DNA of 64,000 bases from Ziziphus jujuba (GCF_031755915.1 NC_083380.1:29856501-29920500); one strand, 5' to 3'; counted from the first letter of the stretch, positions 1-11,141 are shown. The notes: generated by a model not told the origin, from the letters alone. Numbers and translations are program-made.

Positions 1-430
1 AGGACTCAAAACCAAAGAGACGTGTGGCATATTTAGCAATACAGTGGGCCACATGATTTGTCTCTCTGAGTTCAAACAAACAAACAATTCCAAGACAACT
101 AGACAATAGTGTCTGTAACCTTCCTATCATAAAACAATTAGAATCAAAGTGGTTCGCGGACACAGCAGAATTGACAGCCCGGACAGCATCCAGACAGTCA
201 CTTATAACTTCTCCCTGAGTGAAACCCTCATCCAAACAAAAACATATACCCTCATAAATAGCCATAAGCTTTGCATATCTAATTGACCAGAAAGCTTCAA
301 CAGGTTTTGCCATAGCACCCAAAAGCTCACCTGACGAGTTTCTCACGACCACACCAATTCCAATCCTTAAGTTGCCCACGTTAATAGCAGCATCCACATT
401 TATTTTAAGGTGTATATTACACTGCACACT
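1..430 (-). pseudogene. LINE RNase H-like domain (RVT_3 type), partial
   Basis: Minus-strand translation gives KINVDAA at the start of the domain, then GIGVVVRNSSGELLGAMAKP, AKLMAIYEGI, VISDCLDAV, and the typical ending NHVAHCIAKYA. This is the plant-specific RNase H domain found at the C terminus of L1-type LINEs, which degrades RNA in RNA:DNA hybrids. The first catalytic Asp (NVDAA) and the SDC Asp are kept. The position normally held by catalytic Glu (A-E-L in relatives) is Lys here (AKL). The domain runs off the left edge. Confidence 0.8.
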
Positions 431-535
431 CTCGAGGTTTCTCTTACAACCAGATACTTTCATGAAGTTATAAAAATAAAAACATAAGGGTATCCAGTTG
501 TAATAAAAGAAAATCTCAAGGGTGTGCAGTGTAAT
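414..535. repeat. Short inverted repeat inside the LINE
   Basis: TATTACACTGCACAC at 414-428 is matched by its exact reverse complement at 521-535, with partial extension on both sides and a spacer of about 90 bp. The left arm lies at the 5' edge of the RNase H coding sequence, and the spacer is not recognisable LINE coding sequence. Confidence 0.6.
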
Positions 536-742
536 ATATCCTTATTTTAAGCTTGTCTCCTTGTGGCAGTGTCTAGTGCTGAACCTGATCAGAATGTGTT
601 TGGTCTGTTGTGAATCAGTATGCAACATGGCCTCCTTGTACTCCACATGCAAACGTGAGATAGAATCCAACATTTGAGTGTCTGTTTTAACAAAGCCACC
701 ATGTAAAATAGTATTTCTTCTATTCCAAATACTCCAACATGT

Positions 743-1018
743 CTAAGAAAACCTTTCTTTCTGGAATTCAGAAAAATTTGTAAAGATATGAAAACACATA
801 GTAGATAAAGAATCAAAGACACAACTCTTTAGGTCCTTAAAAAAACCCAAAAGTTTCCACAAACGAATGGACTGCATACAATCCCAGAAGACATATAATA
901 CATTTTCCTCCCCTTTATGACAGAATGGGCATTCTGTATTGTCTGTAATGTGATGCGAAGATAACGAGGATAAACATGGTAAAGCATCATTACAAGCACG
1001 CCAAATTAGTATTTTCAC
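743..1018 (-). pseudogene. LINE zf-RVT (reverse-transcriptase zinc-binding) fragment
   Basis: An open stretch of 91 codons carries IWRACNDALPCLSSLSSH followed by CPFCHKGEENVLYVFWDC and a following LWK. This is the zf-RVT pattern that follows the RT domain in plant LINEs. It lies between RT (1989-2483) and RNase H (1-430), as expected. Nearby pieces at 1121-1524 in two frames (for example RFAWKHNSSGVYMVRGGY) belong to the same connecting region and are frameshifted against each other. Confidence 0.75.
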
Positions 1019-1988
1019 TTTGTTTGGAACACTTAAGCACCAGAGAACTTTCCACCACAGACCAATATGTTAATTACTAGAACCTCCAATATTGCTCCCA
1101 ATTCCAATTTTTTTAGCCTCTCAGTAGCCACCCCTAACCATATATACTCCACTTGAGTTATGTTTCCAAGCAAATCTGTCCTCCTGAATAAGCCCACCAA
1201 ATGGAATTGTTTTGATAATTACAGCTTCATCAGCAGAGAAGATTGCATTTATCATATTCAAATTCCAACCCTCAGAATCAGTAAGTAAACAATCCACCTG
1301 TGTATTGTCATCCAAATTTCTAGGAGATAAAATCCGTGAGCACCTACACTTGGAAGCCATGAATCCTTACATACACAGATTGATTTACCATTCCCAATTC
1401 TCCAAATCCCACCACTGTCTAGTACACTGCGCCCCCAGATGAGACTACGCCAAGAATGGAAAGGCTGCCTGCCATTATCCGCCTCCCAAAAGGAACATGT
1501 TGGGTAATATCTAGCTTTTAACACCCATGCAAATAGACTAGTTGGGGACCTAACAATTCGCTAGCATTGCTTCGCTAATAAGGCACAGTTAAACTCTTCT
1601 AAAGATTTGAAGCCTAGACCCTCCATCGCCTTTGACTATGTCAACTTGAACTAACTAATCCACAGTATGCCACGCTTGCCAGTATAAGATCCCTACCAAA
1701 AGCGTGTCATTAAACTAGTTAAATCCTTAATTAATTTTTTTGGGAATCAAAAACAACTCATAGTATAAGTAGGAAACGACTGTGCAACAGCTTTCAGTAG
1801 AATTTCTTTTCCTCCTTTAGATAACAACTTCTCATTCCAACCTTCTAATTTGTGCCAAACTCATGTTTTAATGGATTTAAAAATTTCAATTTTTCTTCTT
1901 CCGAAAAAAAAAAAGGAAGTTGAAGATATGTGTCATGGACATTACTCTCTTGAACTTGAAGGGATTGGAGCACAAAATTGCGAACGGA

Positions 1989-2483
1989 CTAAGAAGTGTT
2001 CAGGCTAAAGGTTACTGTTGTCATTTGCATAATTATTTTTTGACCGGATGCTTGTTCATATATCTTTAGCAAAGCTAGAAGCTGCTGACAATCCCCTTGA
2101 GTAGCTTTTGTAAATAAGATTGTGTCATTAGCGAAGAACAAGTGAGAGATGGTTGGAGAAAATGGAGCAATTGATAGACCAGTGAGGTGATTGAGTGTCT
2201 GCGATCGCCGTAACACACTACCCTCAGAAACCAATAAGAACAGATAAGGGGATAAAGGGTCTCCCTGACGTAATCCACAAGAAGGTTTGATGAAACCATG
2301 TTGGCTACCATTGATCAAAAGGGAATAAGAAACACTTGAGACACAGCGCATAACTAAATTGATCCATTTAGTAGCAAAGCCCATTTCAGACATTATCCAT
2401 CTTAGAAAACCCCATCTGCCATTCCACATGAGGCTGACCTCTCGGTTTATCAAATGGTTCCAAAATCTCATTGAAATCTCCAA
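1989..2483 (-). pseudogene. LINE reverse transcriptase core fragment
   Basis: Minus-strand translation contains INGSQHGFIKPSCGLRQGDP followed by LSPYLFLLVSEG, the classic LINE RT block. It is followed by HLFFANDTILF, where the catalytic YADD/FADD box has become FAND, so one metal-binding Asp is lost. The first 30 or so residues of this open frame are out-of-frame endonuclease sequence. The RT fingers are missing, and the frame ends before the thumb. Confidence 0.85.
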
Positions 2484-2886
2484 TTATTAACCGTCCTCTC
2501 ATATAGGTCGAACGGAATTTCTCTAAAAGCTACCAACAGAATTGATGTAGAGCAGGGTCAGGATTACCATAAAAGCCAGTTAGATGAAAAACATCCCTTA
2601 ACTGGATGAAGAACCTCTGAATCTATGTGGCCAGCTGAAAAGGATTTAATTGATATTGTTATTTTCTGTTTCCAGAGAAGAGCCAAACCGCCACCTAATC
2701 CAACATGATCAACACTGAAACAAACAGCCATACAGCAACAAAGGCGAAACAGCACCAATTGACGAGAAAAAGCTTCGTTTCCATAATGAAAACAATATCG
2801 AGATCAACAGTTTTGAGCATTTTGGCAAATGCTTTGAATGTCTGAGGGTTCCCCAAGCCTCAGACATTCCAACTTAAAATTTTCAT
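2450..2886 (-). pseudogene. LINE endonuclease (EEP/APE-type) remnant
   Basis: Reading from the ATG at 2886, the frame starts MKILSWNV, then a stop where relatives have Arg, then GLGNPQTFKAFAKMLKTVD. It continues with GGLALLWKQ and SFSAGHID, then GFYGNPDPALHQFCW, and finally GDFNEILEPFDKPRGQP. These are ordered landmarks of the exonuclease-endonuclease-phosphatase domain that nicks target DNA in L1-type LINEs. Frame changes and stops show it is inactive. Confidence 0.8.
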
Positions 2887-3071
2887 GACTCGTGGTGGGA
2901 CACTTTCCCAATCTCCACGACGGTTGAAGAAGCAACATCAGTATTCTTTAAATTAGAACATTTCTGTCATTTAGAATTTTGAAATTTCGTAGCTTGGAGG
3001 TACCTTGTCTTTTGATCCCAAAAACACCCTTTTCTTAGTGTTGGAAATCGTTCCAACACTTTCTTACTCGA

Positions 3072-3812
3072 CTATGACGGTTTAGTTAGCAAATCGGACA
3101 CACTAGCCTCGTGTGGTTGTTGATGTGGAACAACCTCCATTTGTTTTGGCCCATCAATGTTCAAATCTGGTGGGAGAATGACCAGGGCTGTAGGCGACGA
3201 TGTCGTTTTATAAAAGTCTACCACATCATTAGAAGAATCAGGGTGAAGTAGTTGGAACTTTTCTTCCTCGTAACTACTCTGTTCTGGAAACCATTTAGCA
3301 TCAACTGTTATCTCTAACCGCTCTCCACGCATGGTTGATTCAGTTACCGATGAAGGAGCAGTCGTCGGCGAATAGTGGTGACGGGAAAGTGAAGGAACCA
3401 AAGATTGCGAGGAAACTTCATCAGATGAACGAGTTTGATGGATTTGTTTGCGATGAACAAATTTCCCTCCTAATGATAGGTTGAGTGAATGATTTTCATG
3501 TAACCATGCTCCATACTGTTCCCCATAACCGTCATCTCTTTGTTCACAATCCTTTTGTGTGTGACCCAATAGTCCACACCTAAAATAAAAATCTGGAAGT
3601 TTCTCGTAATGGAACTCCACCCATACTATTTCGTGATCATTCAATGCTAGTCTCATTCCTCGACGTAAGGGTCTATGAACATTAAGTTTCACATGCACAC
3701 GCATGAATTTGCCTAAGCACAGACCCTCCTCATCAGAGTCAATCATAATACAATCACCCAAATGAGTGCCAATCGCCTCCCCAATAGATTTAGTCATGTA
3801 TTGTAATGGCAC
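3072..3812 (-). pseudogene. LINE ORF1, C-terminal part with CCHC zinc knuckle
   Basis: This 246-codon open stretch begins MPLQYMTKSIGEAIG, continues through VHVKLNVHRPLRRGM and has the zinc knuckle FYFRCGLLGHTQKDCEQ around residues 57-71. The rest is low-complexity, Ser/Pro-rich tail. It is the nucleic-acid-binding half of ORF1 in plant L1 elements (DUF4283/zf-CCHC_4 proteins). It is separated from the upstream half (3822-4205) only by a TAA at 3819-3821, where relatives have a Gln codon. Confidence 0.85.
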
Positions 3813-3821
3813 ATTGTGAAT

Positions 3822-4205
3822 TTAAACCCAAAAGAGCGCTTTGTGAAGAGAGAGTGAATGAGGAATGACCGGATCAGCAACTTCATCAGTTAACACTAAT
3901 GCTCGTTCAAAATGCCAAGGCGCCCCACAAAGAACTCGTTTCCTATCTTTCATACTAACAAAATGACATAGAAATGTTGTTTCATTTAGATCTTTAAACT
4001 GAACAGAACATGAATTTCCCCATAAAGAGTGCATCATATCCACAAAAGCATGTTTATTAAAACAAGTTTTTGTATACACTTGCACCAAAAGATAGTGCTT
4101 CAATTTATCATCATCCAAATAATGCTCTTGTTGCAAAACCAATGTTGCACCCTCATCAGATGTTAGAATTAAATGTCTTTGAAAACTAGTAGTAACCTCT
4201 TCCAT
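3822..4205 (-). pseudogene. LINE ORF1, N-terminal DUF4283-like part
   Basis: The 127-codon frame starting MEEVTTSFQRHL has the DUF4283 pattern, with FVDMMHSLWGNS, FLCHFVSMKDRKRVL, GAPWHFERALVL and a final KALFWV. In intact elements the frame continues directly into the zinc-knuckle half. Here a single nonsense codon interrupts it. The probable LINE 5' end lies just beyond 4205; no separate promoter could be identified. Confidence 0.8.
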
Positions 4206-5216
4206 TTAAACAGAGAAAGAAACAAACACTCACATTCCTCACTGAATAGAAAGAGAGAAAAACCTCATGCAAGCAACCATGGGAAGGAAAACTCTCGTAC
4301 AGAGGAAACGTTGACGAAGAGAAAAACATTCATGCAGAGAGACTTTTTCACATCGGGTTACATACATTTTACTCTCTTGAATTATTAAATCTTTTGTGTT
4401 TTACACTTACATTTTAGAAAGTATCAAATTACTCCTTGAATTATTGGTTTTTGTTATTTTAGTCTAGTTATGACATTTTGATAGGTGAATTTTATGAAAT
4501 TAATCATGTACAACCAATGGAATTTCTATTGAAAAATAATTTTATTCCATTTTATTTTATTTTTAACTAATGTTTATGGTCTAATTTTGTCAAATTTAAT
4601 TAAAAAAATTGAAGATTTAAACCAAAATGAAAAAAAAAAAGAAAAAAGAAAAAAAAAAAGGTTTTGAGGGTAATGTGACACTTTTTAATGTTTAGGTTGT
4701 AAAATACAAAAATTGTAATAGTTAAGGAATAAAGAGTGTTTTAACCCATAGCTATATTTTTTTAAATAATTTATTTAATTTACAAACTATCAAAGAGTCA
4801 TATAGCTATGTTTCGAACTTTTGCACTCATAAGTATAATTATATTAAAAGTAATTTTAAAAACTAAAATATAATGAAAATTATAATTTATGGAACAAAAT
4901 GTTTTAAAAAATTTAACAATCATTATGCGGGTATAAGTATGGTTTAATAACTAAGAGTGCTAATAGGCTAAATTTTTTTTAATAAATACGTTTTTATAAT
5001 TTATTTTAAAATAGACCATATTGTTAAAAAAAATTTGTAAAATAAAAAAATAATAATAATAAATCCTGATCCATGTTCCAATTTCGTTTCTTTTTCTGAC
5101 CCAGAAAACGGAAAATTCCATATTTCGGACTCCAGGCGCAGAATCGCTGGGAATTTCTCTCTGAAATCGGGAGGGCAAAGGCTGTAAGCGTTGGATCCCG
5201 GAGAGAACGCGAAAAA
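4206..5216. other. AT-rich intergenic region upstream of the AP-1 sigma gene
   Basis: No gene is recognised. The stretch has poly(A)/poly(T) runs and long AT-rich tracts. From about 5090 to 5216 base composition becomes more balanced, which fits the 5' untranslated leader of the gene that starts at 5217. Confidence 0.6.
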
Positions 5217-7650
5217 ATGGTAATGAAATCCCCCAAAGTGTCGACTTTTAATCGTTCCCCTTCTAGGAATTCGAATGTTTTGATGTACCAGAGATTTTGA
5301 TGGATCTGTTCTGCATCTGATTTTAACGTTCTCGATAATCATATCGTATTGCTTTTGATGGGTATCTATTAGATTTCACTGCCTGCTGTTCAATTCTTCT
5401 ATTTAATTTCTACCTATACTTGTTCTTGGACTTAATTTCCTTAAATGGAAATTTTCCATCAAAAGCTATGGATCTTGGTTGCCCATCTCGTCTTATCGGA
5501 AGCAGATCGTACGCATCAAGAATTTTTTTTTCAGAAATGCCTTATTTTTCGGTTTTGATTGCTCGTCCTTGGTTTTTTTTTTTTTCTTTTTTACCTTTTG
5601 AAAAATCATAACTTTGATTTCTGACTGTTGGAATGGAGATTGAAGTTCTATGTTTTGTTATTTGTAAACATTTGTGTATGTCTGTATCTATTTGTATATC
5701 AGTCTTCTGCTATAGTAAGGCTATGAGGACATTGTTTATACCATTTTTTTTTTTTTTTTTTTTGGGTAGTAATAGTTTTTGATGGCATATTATTGGCATT
5801 TGCAGCATTTAAAATAAGGCATAAGATTAAGGAACTGTGGATGTGAGAGAGGCTATGACGTTGTTAATCATGACATAATTCTGCACAGGATTTAGATGGT
5901 GTGCCTTCTAATAATGATTATTGCATTTTCTTGTGTCCAATGGAGTACTGTTAGGGCTCAAAGTTATAATGTTGCAATTTTTGCTGAAATTTTCATATAT
6001 CATGCAAATGCTTAAGTTATCAGCTCTAATACAGATGTCAAAGTTGTTAATCCATTTGCTGCTGTTTAATGGTTTGTGCCCTTGCACGTGTTCTAGATTC
6101 ACTTTGTGCTTCTTATTAGTAGACAAGGAAAAGTGAGGCTGACAAAATGGTATTCGCCTTATTCACAGAAGGAAAGAACTAAGGTATTCCTTGCAAATTC
6201 TCTTCACTTTGTATAGTTATGGACACTACTTCAACTTTTGATGCTTTTATTTGAACTTGCATTATTGATAACCATCTGTTTGTATGTCCTTTGCGAAGGT
6301 AATTCGTGAACTTAGTGGAGTGATTCTTACACGAGGACCTAAGCTCTGTAATTTTGTGGAGTGGAGAGGATATAAAGTTGTTTATAAAAGGTGATCCACG
6401 GATACGAAACTTGACTGATTTAAGAGTATTTTTGTAGCAAGTTTATTTGGCTATCTTATATGAATTGCTGAATTTTTTGTTGCAAGTTTATTTGGCTATG
6501 ATATATTTCATTACTGAATTTGTCCCATGAATGTTTTATGCAGATATGCTAGTCTGTATTTCTGCATGTGCATTGATCAAGAGGATAATGAATTAGAGAT
6601 CCTTGAAATAATTCATCATTATGTTGAGATACTTGACCGATACTTTGGCAGTGTGAGTGAACTTAACTTTTAGCTCAATATGTACAAGTGTTAATATCAT
6701 AATATATATTCTTCATCCTATTGTGACAAAGGATTTTGTAACTGTGATCCTATTCATGCTTCCAGGTCTGTGAACTGGACTTGATCTTCAACTTCCATAA
6801 GGTATGTCCAATAATGCTTGTGTATACGGACAGGTTTGCTTTGCAAAAGTTCAAGTGAGAGAGGTAGGTTTTAGAAACGTAATGTCGTATGGATATTTGC
6901 ATGTTTATCTAAAAATAATCTACAATAAAATTCTATTTGGAAGGGGCAGAGAGAAACAGAGGGAGGGAATATTAATTGTACTAACACCGTATGTTTTATA
7001 TGTTTAACTTTCTAAGATATTTTAGAATAAAGTTCTACGTATTTGGGGAACTTCTGAAATTCTTTGTTTGGTTACAATAACTGCTAATGTAGGAAAACAT
7101 TCATTTTCTAATTGTTTATAATTTTTTCCAGTTTAGCAAACTGTCCTAACTTGGAAAAGAACTAAAATTGTCTTCAACAAAAGGTCTTAGAATATTTTCT
7201 AGTGAAATCAGACAGGCTGAACGTTTTTTTTTTTTTTCCCCCTATTTTCCCTCCTTAAATTTGCATATCATGTTAATATATCTAAATAGTAGATGCAACA
7301 ATGGGCCATGAAATTACCTCAGCAAGCAAATTAAACCTTTCTGATCGGTGGCTTTTTCTTTTGATTGTTGTCTACCGTTAAACATGGTAGGCCTACTATA
7401 TATTGGATGAGTTGTTGATTGCTGGTGAACTTCAAGAACCAAGCAAGAAAACTGTTGCGCGGTTGATAGCTGCACAGGTATAGTGTTATTTTTTTATTTT
7501 TTTTTTCTCTCCTAGTTGGATAGCTATCCGTTACCAGTTTTGGCAATTTTTCTTACTGCAATGCCATGTTGTGTTTAGGATTCTTTGGTGGAGACTGCAA
7601 AAGAGGAAGCCAGTTCAATAAGTAATATAATTGCACAGGCCACCAAGTAA
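5217..7650 (+). CDS. AP1S: AP-1 complex small subunit sigma (AP19-type clathrin adaptor)
   Basis: Seven exons: 5217-5219, 6097-6183, 6299-6390, 6544-6652, 6766-6801, 7391-7477 and 7579-7650. All introns are GT-AG and phases agree. The total is 486 nt, giving 161 residues, the usual length of plant AP-1 sigma. Exon 1 contributes only the initiator ATG; exon 2 starts [19 protein letters not shown]. Further landmarks are [73 protein letters not shown] and the end [10 protein letters not shown]. Together they cover the whole clathrin adaptor small-chain fold (longin-like). In the cell, sigma is part of the AP-1 heterotetramer, which sorts cargo at the trans-Golgi network and endosomes and helps recognise dileucine signals. 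The gene looks intact. Plants usually have two sigma-1 paralogues, and I cannot say which this is. Confidence 0.96.
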
Positions 7651-8109
7651 GGAATGGAAAAAATTGAGCATCACCCTTTTTTTGATTGACATTGAAGTGC
7701 TATTACTGTATTATTAGTATTTTTTGTATTGCTTTTCTTTTAACAGCTAAAGTGCATTCTGGCCATTTGTTATTTGAAGTGCACTGCTATTGATATAAAT
7801 GGAACTTAAAAAATTTGCGTGCTATTAAAGAGCAATAAATGCTATTGAAGGCAAATTGCATTACTTACAACAATAATTAAGGTGTCGTTTGGTATTGGTT
7901 TTTGGTTTTTTCTACTTAGTTGTGGTACTTGCTGATTTCAAATGTTTGTTATTGTTGTAGAAAACCATTTCAAACTTTTGCTTCCCGGCTAAGTTTATAG
8001 TTAATTGAGATGGCTAATAAGATCTAATGCACGGCATCATTGATTAAGCAAAATACACAAAATTATGTAGAAAACCAAGAACGAATAGTTTGTTAAATGA
8101 CATCTAAGA
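7651..8109. other. Downstream flank of the AP-1 sigma gene
   Basis: No gene is seen. This is AT-rich DNA between the AP-1 sigma stop codon and the TSD of the following LTR element. It probably includes the 3' UTR; several AT-rich hexamers could serve as polyadenylation signals, but none can be assigned. Confidence 0.5.
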
Positions 8110-8114
8110 TAAAT

Positions 8115-8525
8115 TGATGTAGGACAGGTGGTGAAGGAAAAAAGACTGAAAATTAAAAGATAGGTTCCAGCATCACACTAGAACAATTTTAGAAGTCACT
8201 CTTAAAATCCTTAGGCATCACACCTAAGTTTGGTTTGCGTCACACAAAACAAGAGAAATAACTCTTATAAAAATACTTGTATTATTAATCCCCTACTAAA
8301 AGAATTACAAAGAGCCCTGTTTATAATAAAATCATCTAATAACATTAGGAAACTAAAATAATAGGAAATCTAGTTAAATAAGGAAACTAAATAATAAATT
8401 TTCCTAAAAACTTAAGGAAACTAAAATAATAATATGAAACCTAATAAACATATTAATATTAAAATATTAAAAATCATAAAACCCTTATGATTAAAATCTG
8501 ATATAATCTTCATCGTTCTTCATCA
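8115..8525 (-). repeat. 3' LTR of the gypsy element
   Basis: The sequence begins TGATGTAGGACAGG and ends CGTTCTTCATCA in plus orientation, so the ends are TG...CA. It is a direct repeat of 9250-9682 and 11374-11830, with blocks such as AGGCATCACACCTAAG and ACATTAGGAAACTAAAATAA shared. It is preceded by TSD copy TAAAT at 8110-8114. Confidence 0.92.
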
Positions 8526-8539
8526 TTCTCCCCCTCTTA
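8526..8539 (-). other. Polypurine tract of the gypsy element
   Basis: On the minus strand, TAAGAGGGGGAGAA lies immediately before the 3' LTR start TGATGAAG. This is the expected position and composition for the plus-strand primer site of an LTR retrotransposon. Confidence 0.8.
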
Positions 8540-8724
8540 GAGAACGAGACTCCGGCGAGTTTAAAGCTGAAATCATAAACCAATAAGCGAAATTCAAGAA
8601 TGATAACATCAGTGGCATAAGCTCAAACTTGATGAAAAGAACTACATGACTAGCAAGTTTAGGGACATTCAAGGTCAACAAAAACCCTTCATGCAAACGA
8701 TTGGAGTCCAACTTGACACATTTA

Positions 8725-8965
8725 GGTTGTGTAGATAATGGTCTAAGCAAGGTAACAGGTTGTATAGGTAAGAGTTTAGGTAAGATGACAAGTTGTGTAG
8801 ATAAGGGTTCTAATAAGGTGACAGGGTGTATAGGTAAGGGTTTGAATAAGGATTTGGATAAAATGGTAGGTGGTGTAGGCAAGGGTTCAGGTAGGGATTT
8901 GGGTAAGGTGGCAGGTGGTGTAGGTGTAAGTAAAGGTTCAATTAAAGATTCAGGTTTAAAATCAA
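8725..8965 (-). repeat. Degenerate tandem repeat encoding Pro/Leu-rich units
   Basis: In plus orientation the motif GGTAAGGGTTTGAATAAG and variants (GGTAAGATGACAAG, GGCAAGGGTTCAGG) recur several times. Unit length varies. In the element's own reading frame this encodes repeated KSLPEPLPTPP-like segments. Confidence 0.65.
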
Positions 8966-9249
8966 TAGGCTGTCCTTCTTGAGTAAGTGTACCCCCAATT
9001 TCCTCATTTGATGCTTCACATACAGCTTCAAAATCCTTTGTAAAATCTGGTAGATGAAGAACCTGAGCCTCAATCATCTTTTTCTCACTTTCTTGTTCAA
9101 ATTCTTTATTGGAAAGAATGTCCTGCAATTTTTGTGAGCTGTTAGAAACCTTACTTGGCTTTTCCATCTTATATTTATCCATCATAGCTACCGTCATGGG
9201 CTTCAACACAACTTTTCTATTATTAAACATGAAAGAGTAAGTGTTTTCT

Positions 9250-9682
9250 TGATGTAGGACAGGTAGGGAAGGAAAGAAATTTGAAAATAGATAGATAGGG
9301 TTCTAGTATTACACTAGAGTGATTTTAGGAATCACTCCTAAAATCTCTAGGCATCACACCTAAGCTTGTTTTGTATCGCACAAAATTAGAGAATTCACTC
9401 TCAGAAAATAGTTGTATTATTGATCAACTACCGAAAAGAGTTACAAAAACCCCTATTTATAATAAAATCACCTAATAACATTAGGGAACTAAAATAATAA
9501 GAAACTTAGTTAAATAAGGAAACCAAATAATAACCTTCCTAAAACTAAAATAATAATAAAAACCTAATAAACATAATAATATTAAAACCCTAAATATCAA
9601 ATAAACATAATAATATTAAAACCCTAAAAATCATAAAATCCTAATGATTAAAATCTTATGTAATCTCTATCGTTCTCCATCA
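9250..9682 (-). mobile_element. Solo LTR of the same gypsy family, nested in the pol region
   Basis: This 433-bp LTR starts TGATGTAGGACAGGTAGG and ends TTCTCCATCA. It is flanked by the 5-bp direct repeat TTTCT at 9245-9249 and 9683-9687 (AGAAA on the minus strand). Removing the LTR and one TSD copy makes the protease end (9688 side) and the MFNNRKVV block (9244 side) a single continuous frame, so this is an independent insertion and not an original LTR of the host element. No internal region remains, as in a solo LTR formed by LTR-LTR recombination. Confidence 0.9.
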
Positions 9683-9687
9683 TTTCT

Positions 9688-10002
9688 TTTCCACAATGAA
9701 ACACATCTCTATCTTAAAGCCAATGACGACCAAGAAGAATTTGTGTTACTTTCATTGGAATCACATCACACCAAATAGAATGACCATAAACCCCACATGG
9801 AAAAGAAACTAGGCAGTGTTGGGTTATAGGAACTGAAGTGCTATCAATCCATGCTACCTTTTATGGATGTGGATGTGGTTCAATAGGAAGTTTTAATCGC
9901 TCTAGATGCCGAAACAATATTCATGCTGCTACCACCATCAATGATAAGCTTTTGTGCTTGATTTCCCCAACGAACCAACATTTGAAAAATAGATGTGCGT
10001 TT
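9688..10002 (-). pseudogene. Gypsy retropepsin-like protease remnant
   Basis: Minus-strand translation around 9901-9960 reads AQKLIIDGGSSMNIVS, the aspartic protease active-site region of gypsy elements (DGG in place of the DSG of copia). Downstream near 9700-9740 is VTQILLGRHWL with DRDVFHCGKE, matching the end of that domain. A stop codon interrupts the latter motif, so the enzyme is not made. Confidence 0.75.
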
Positions 10003-11141
10003 TCAATCTTCCTTCTCATCTTTCGGAATTGAAAGAATACGTCTAACTACAGCAATTAATGAAGCATCTATTTCATCTTCTTCCGAATCATCTGGATTAT
10101 AGATGCCATAGTCGAAGTTTTTTTCATCCTCTTCCTCCTGTTGATCTGGTTTTTCTTCATGTTTTCTACCAAGATGTAAATTTCTCTTTGCACAATCATA
10201 TGCCATATGACCAGGTTGTCCACACTTGAAACATTTGTGGCCTTTTCCTCTAAAACCAGCAGTATCATAAGTAGATTCCTTGGACTTTGTAGGCTGATTA
10301 GATGGTTGATTTGCTGTAGTTCCGATGCTTTGATTTAATATTGCATCAGGTCTTTTGAAACTTCCAAGATACTCCTCCAAATCCAAAGAAACTTGAAAAG
10401 CTTGCTCCAAGCTGTAGATAGGTTGTCGTAACAGCTCTCTCCTAATATCGGATCTCAAACCAGATTTAAATTGCAAGTGTTTGTCTTGGATCTTCAAGTA
10501 ACTGGCTTCGAGTCTTCAATTCATCAAACTTCTGCATATATTCAGCAACTGACATATTATTTTGCTTCAAGTTGATTGCTTGCTCACATAATTTATCATA
10601 ATAATTGATAGGCATGTATTTTTCCCTAATTTTAGCTTTCATCTCTTGCCAAGTACCAATGAGTGGTAATCCCATTCTCTTCAAGTCTCCTTCGATACCC
10701 ATCCACCAAATTCTAGCAAGACCTACTAGTTTCATCCTAGCAAATCTCTCTGAGATCATCATCCATATCGTACCAATCAAAATATTCTTCAATGGAAGAA
10801 AGCCAATAAGCAAACTTGGTTGGATTTACCTTACCTTCGAAATCTGGTACTTCAATTTTTACCCTCTTTGTGATATCATCGAAAGTATTATGACGTTGTT
10901 GTGTCGATTGAAACATGTCTCTCACCCAGTTAGATGCTTGCTGGGCTGTAGGATAGGGCATTGGAGCAGTTGTCTTTGTTGGTTGCTTCTCTTGATCTTT
11001 ATCATCATTGGCTTCAAGAACCTCTTCTTGTTCATTGTTAATTGAAGAGCTATTAGGCTGAAATATGTGTGCTTCAATATTGCTAACCCAAGTTTCTATA
11101 TTACCAACCTGAACAGTTAGAGACTCTACTCGTTCTACCAT
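10003..11141 (-). pseudogene. Gypsy gag, broken by two frameshifts
   Basis: Three overlapping open pieces in different frames make up the gag: 11141-10737 (starts MVERVESLTVQVGN), 10813-10466 (contains TWQEMKAKIREKYMP and MSVAEYMQKFDELKTR) and 10497-10003 (contains FKSGLRSDIRREL and the knuckle CFKCGQPGHMAYDC). This is the Retrotrans_gag domain followed by a CCHC knuckle that packages RNA in virus-like particles. The frames shift near 10,780 and 10,480. An acidic tail follows the knuckle. Confidence 0.88.

Larger units (their letters stand above)
1..4205 (-). mobile_element. Degenerate non-LTR retrotransposon (plant L1-type LINE), cut by the window edge
   Basis: Read on the minus strand, the usual LINE order is present: an ORF1 with a DUF4283-like domain and a CCHC knuckle (4205-3072), an endonuclease (about 2886-2450), a reverse transcriptase core (2483-1989), a zf-RVT zinc-binding module (1018-743) and a C-terminal RNase H-like domain (about 430 to 1). 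The copy is dead. There are in-frame stops in ORF1 and the endonuclease, frames shift repeatedly, and the endonuclease motif GDFNEIL is followed almost directly by RT sequence, so a central block is deleted. The 3' end and any poly(A) tail lie left of position 1, so the target-site duplication cannot be seen. Confidence 0.9.
8523..9230 (-). pseudogene. Gypsy pol remnant with RT/RNase H edge and proline-rich repeat tail
   Basis: The 235-codon frame starts MFNNRKVVLKPM, which normally follows the protease, and soon contains LPDFTKDFEAVCEASNEEI and GGTLTQEGQPIDF. That pattern is the junction of RT and RNase H in Ty3/gypsy polyproteins. The catalytic RT core between these two blocks is deleted in frame. 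A Pro/Leu-rich tail of degenerate repeats (KSLPEPLPTPP-like) follows, then NSPESRSLRGGE. The TGA stop coincides with the first bases of the LTR. Excluding the nested LTR, the frame is continuous with the protease end at about 9690. Confidence 0.8.

Noticed and set aside
8701..8982. Gly/Lys-rich 93-codon frame on the plus strand
   Set aside because: It is the antisense of the proline-rich repeat tail of the gypsy pol remnant.
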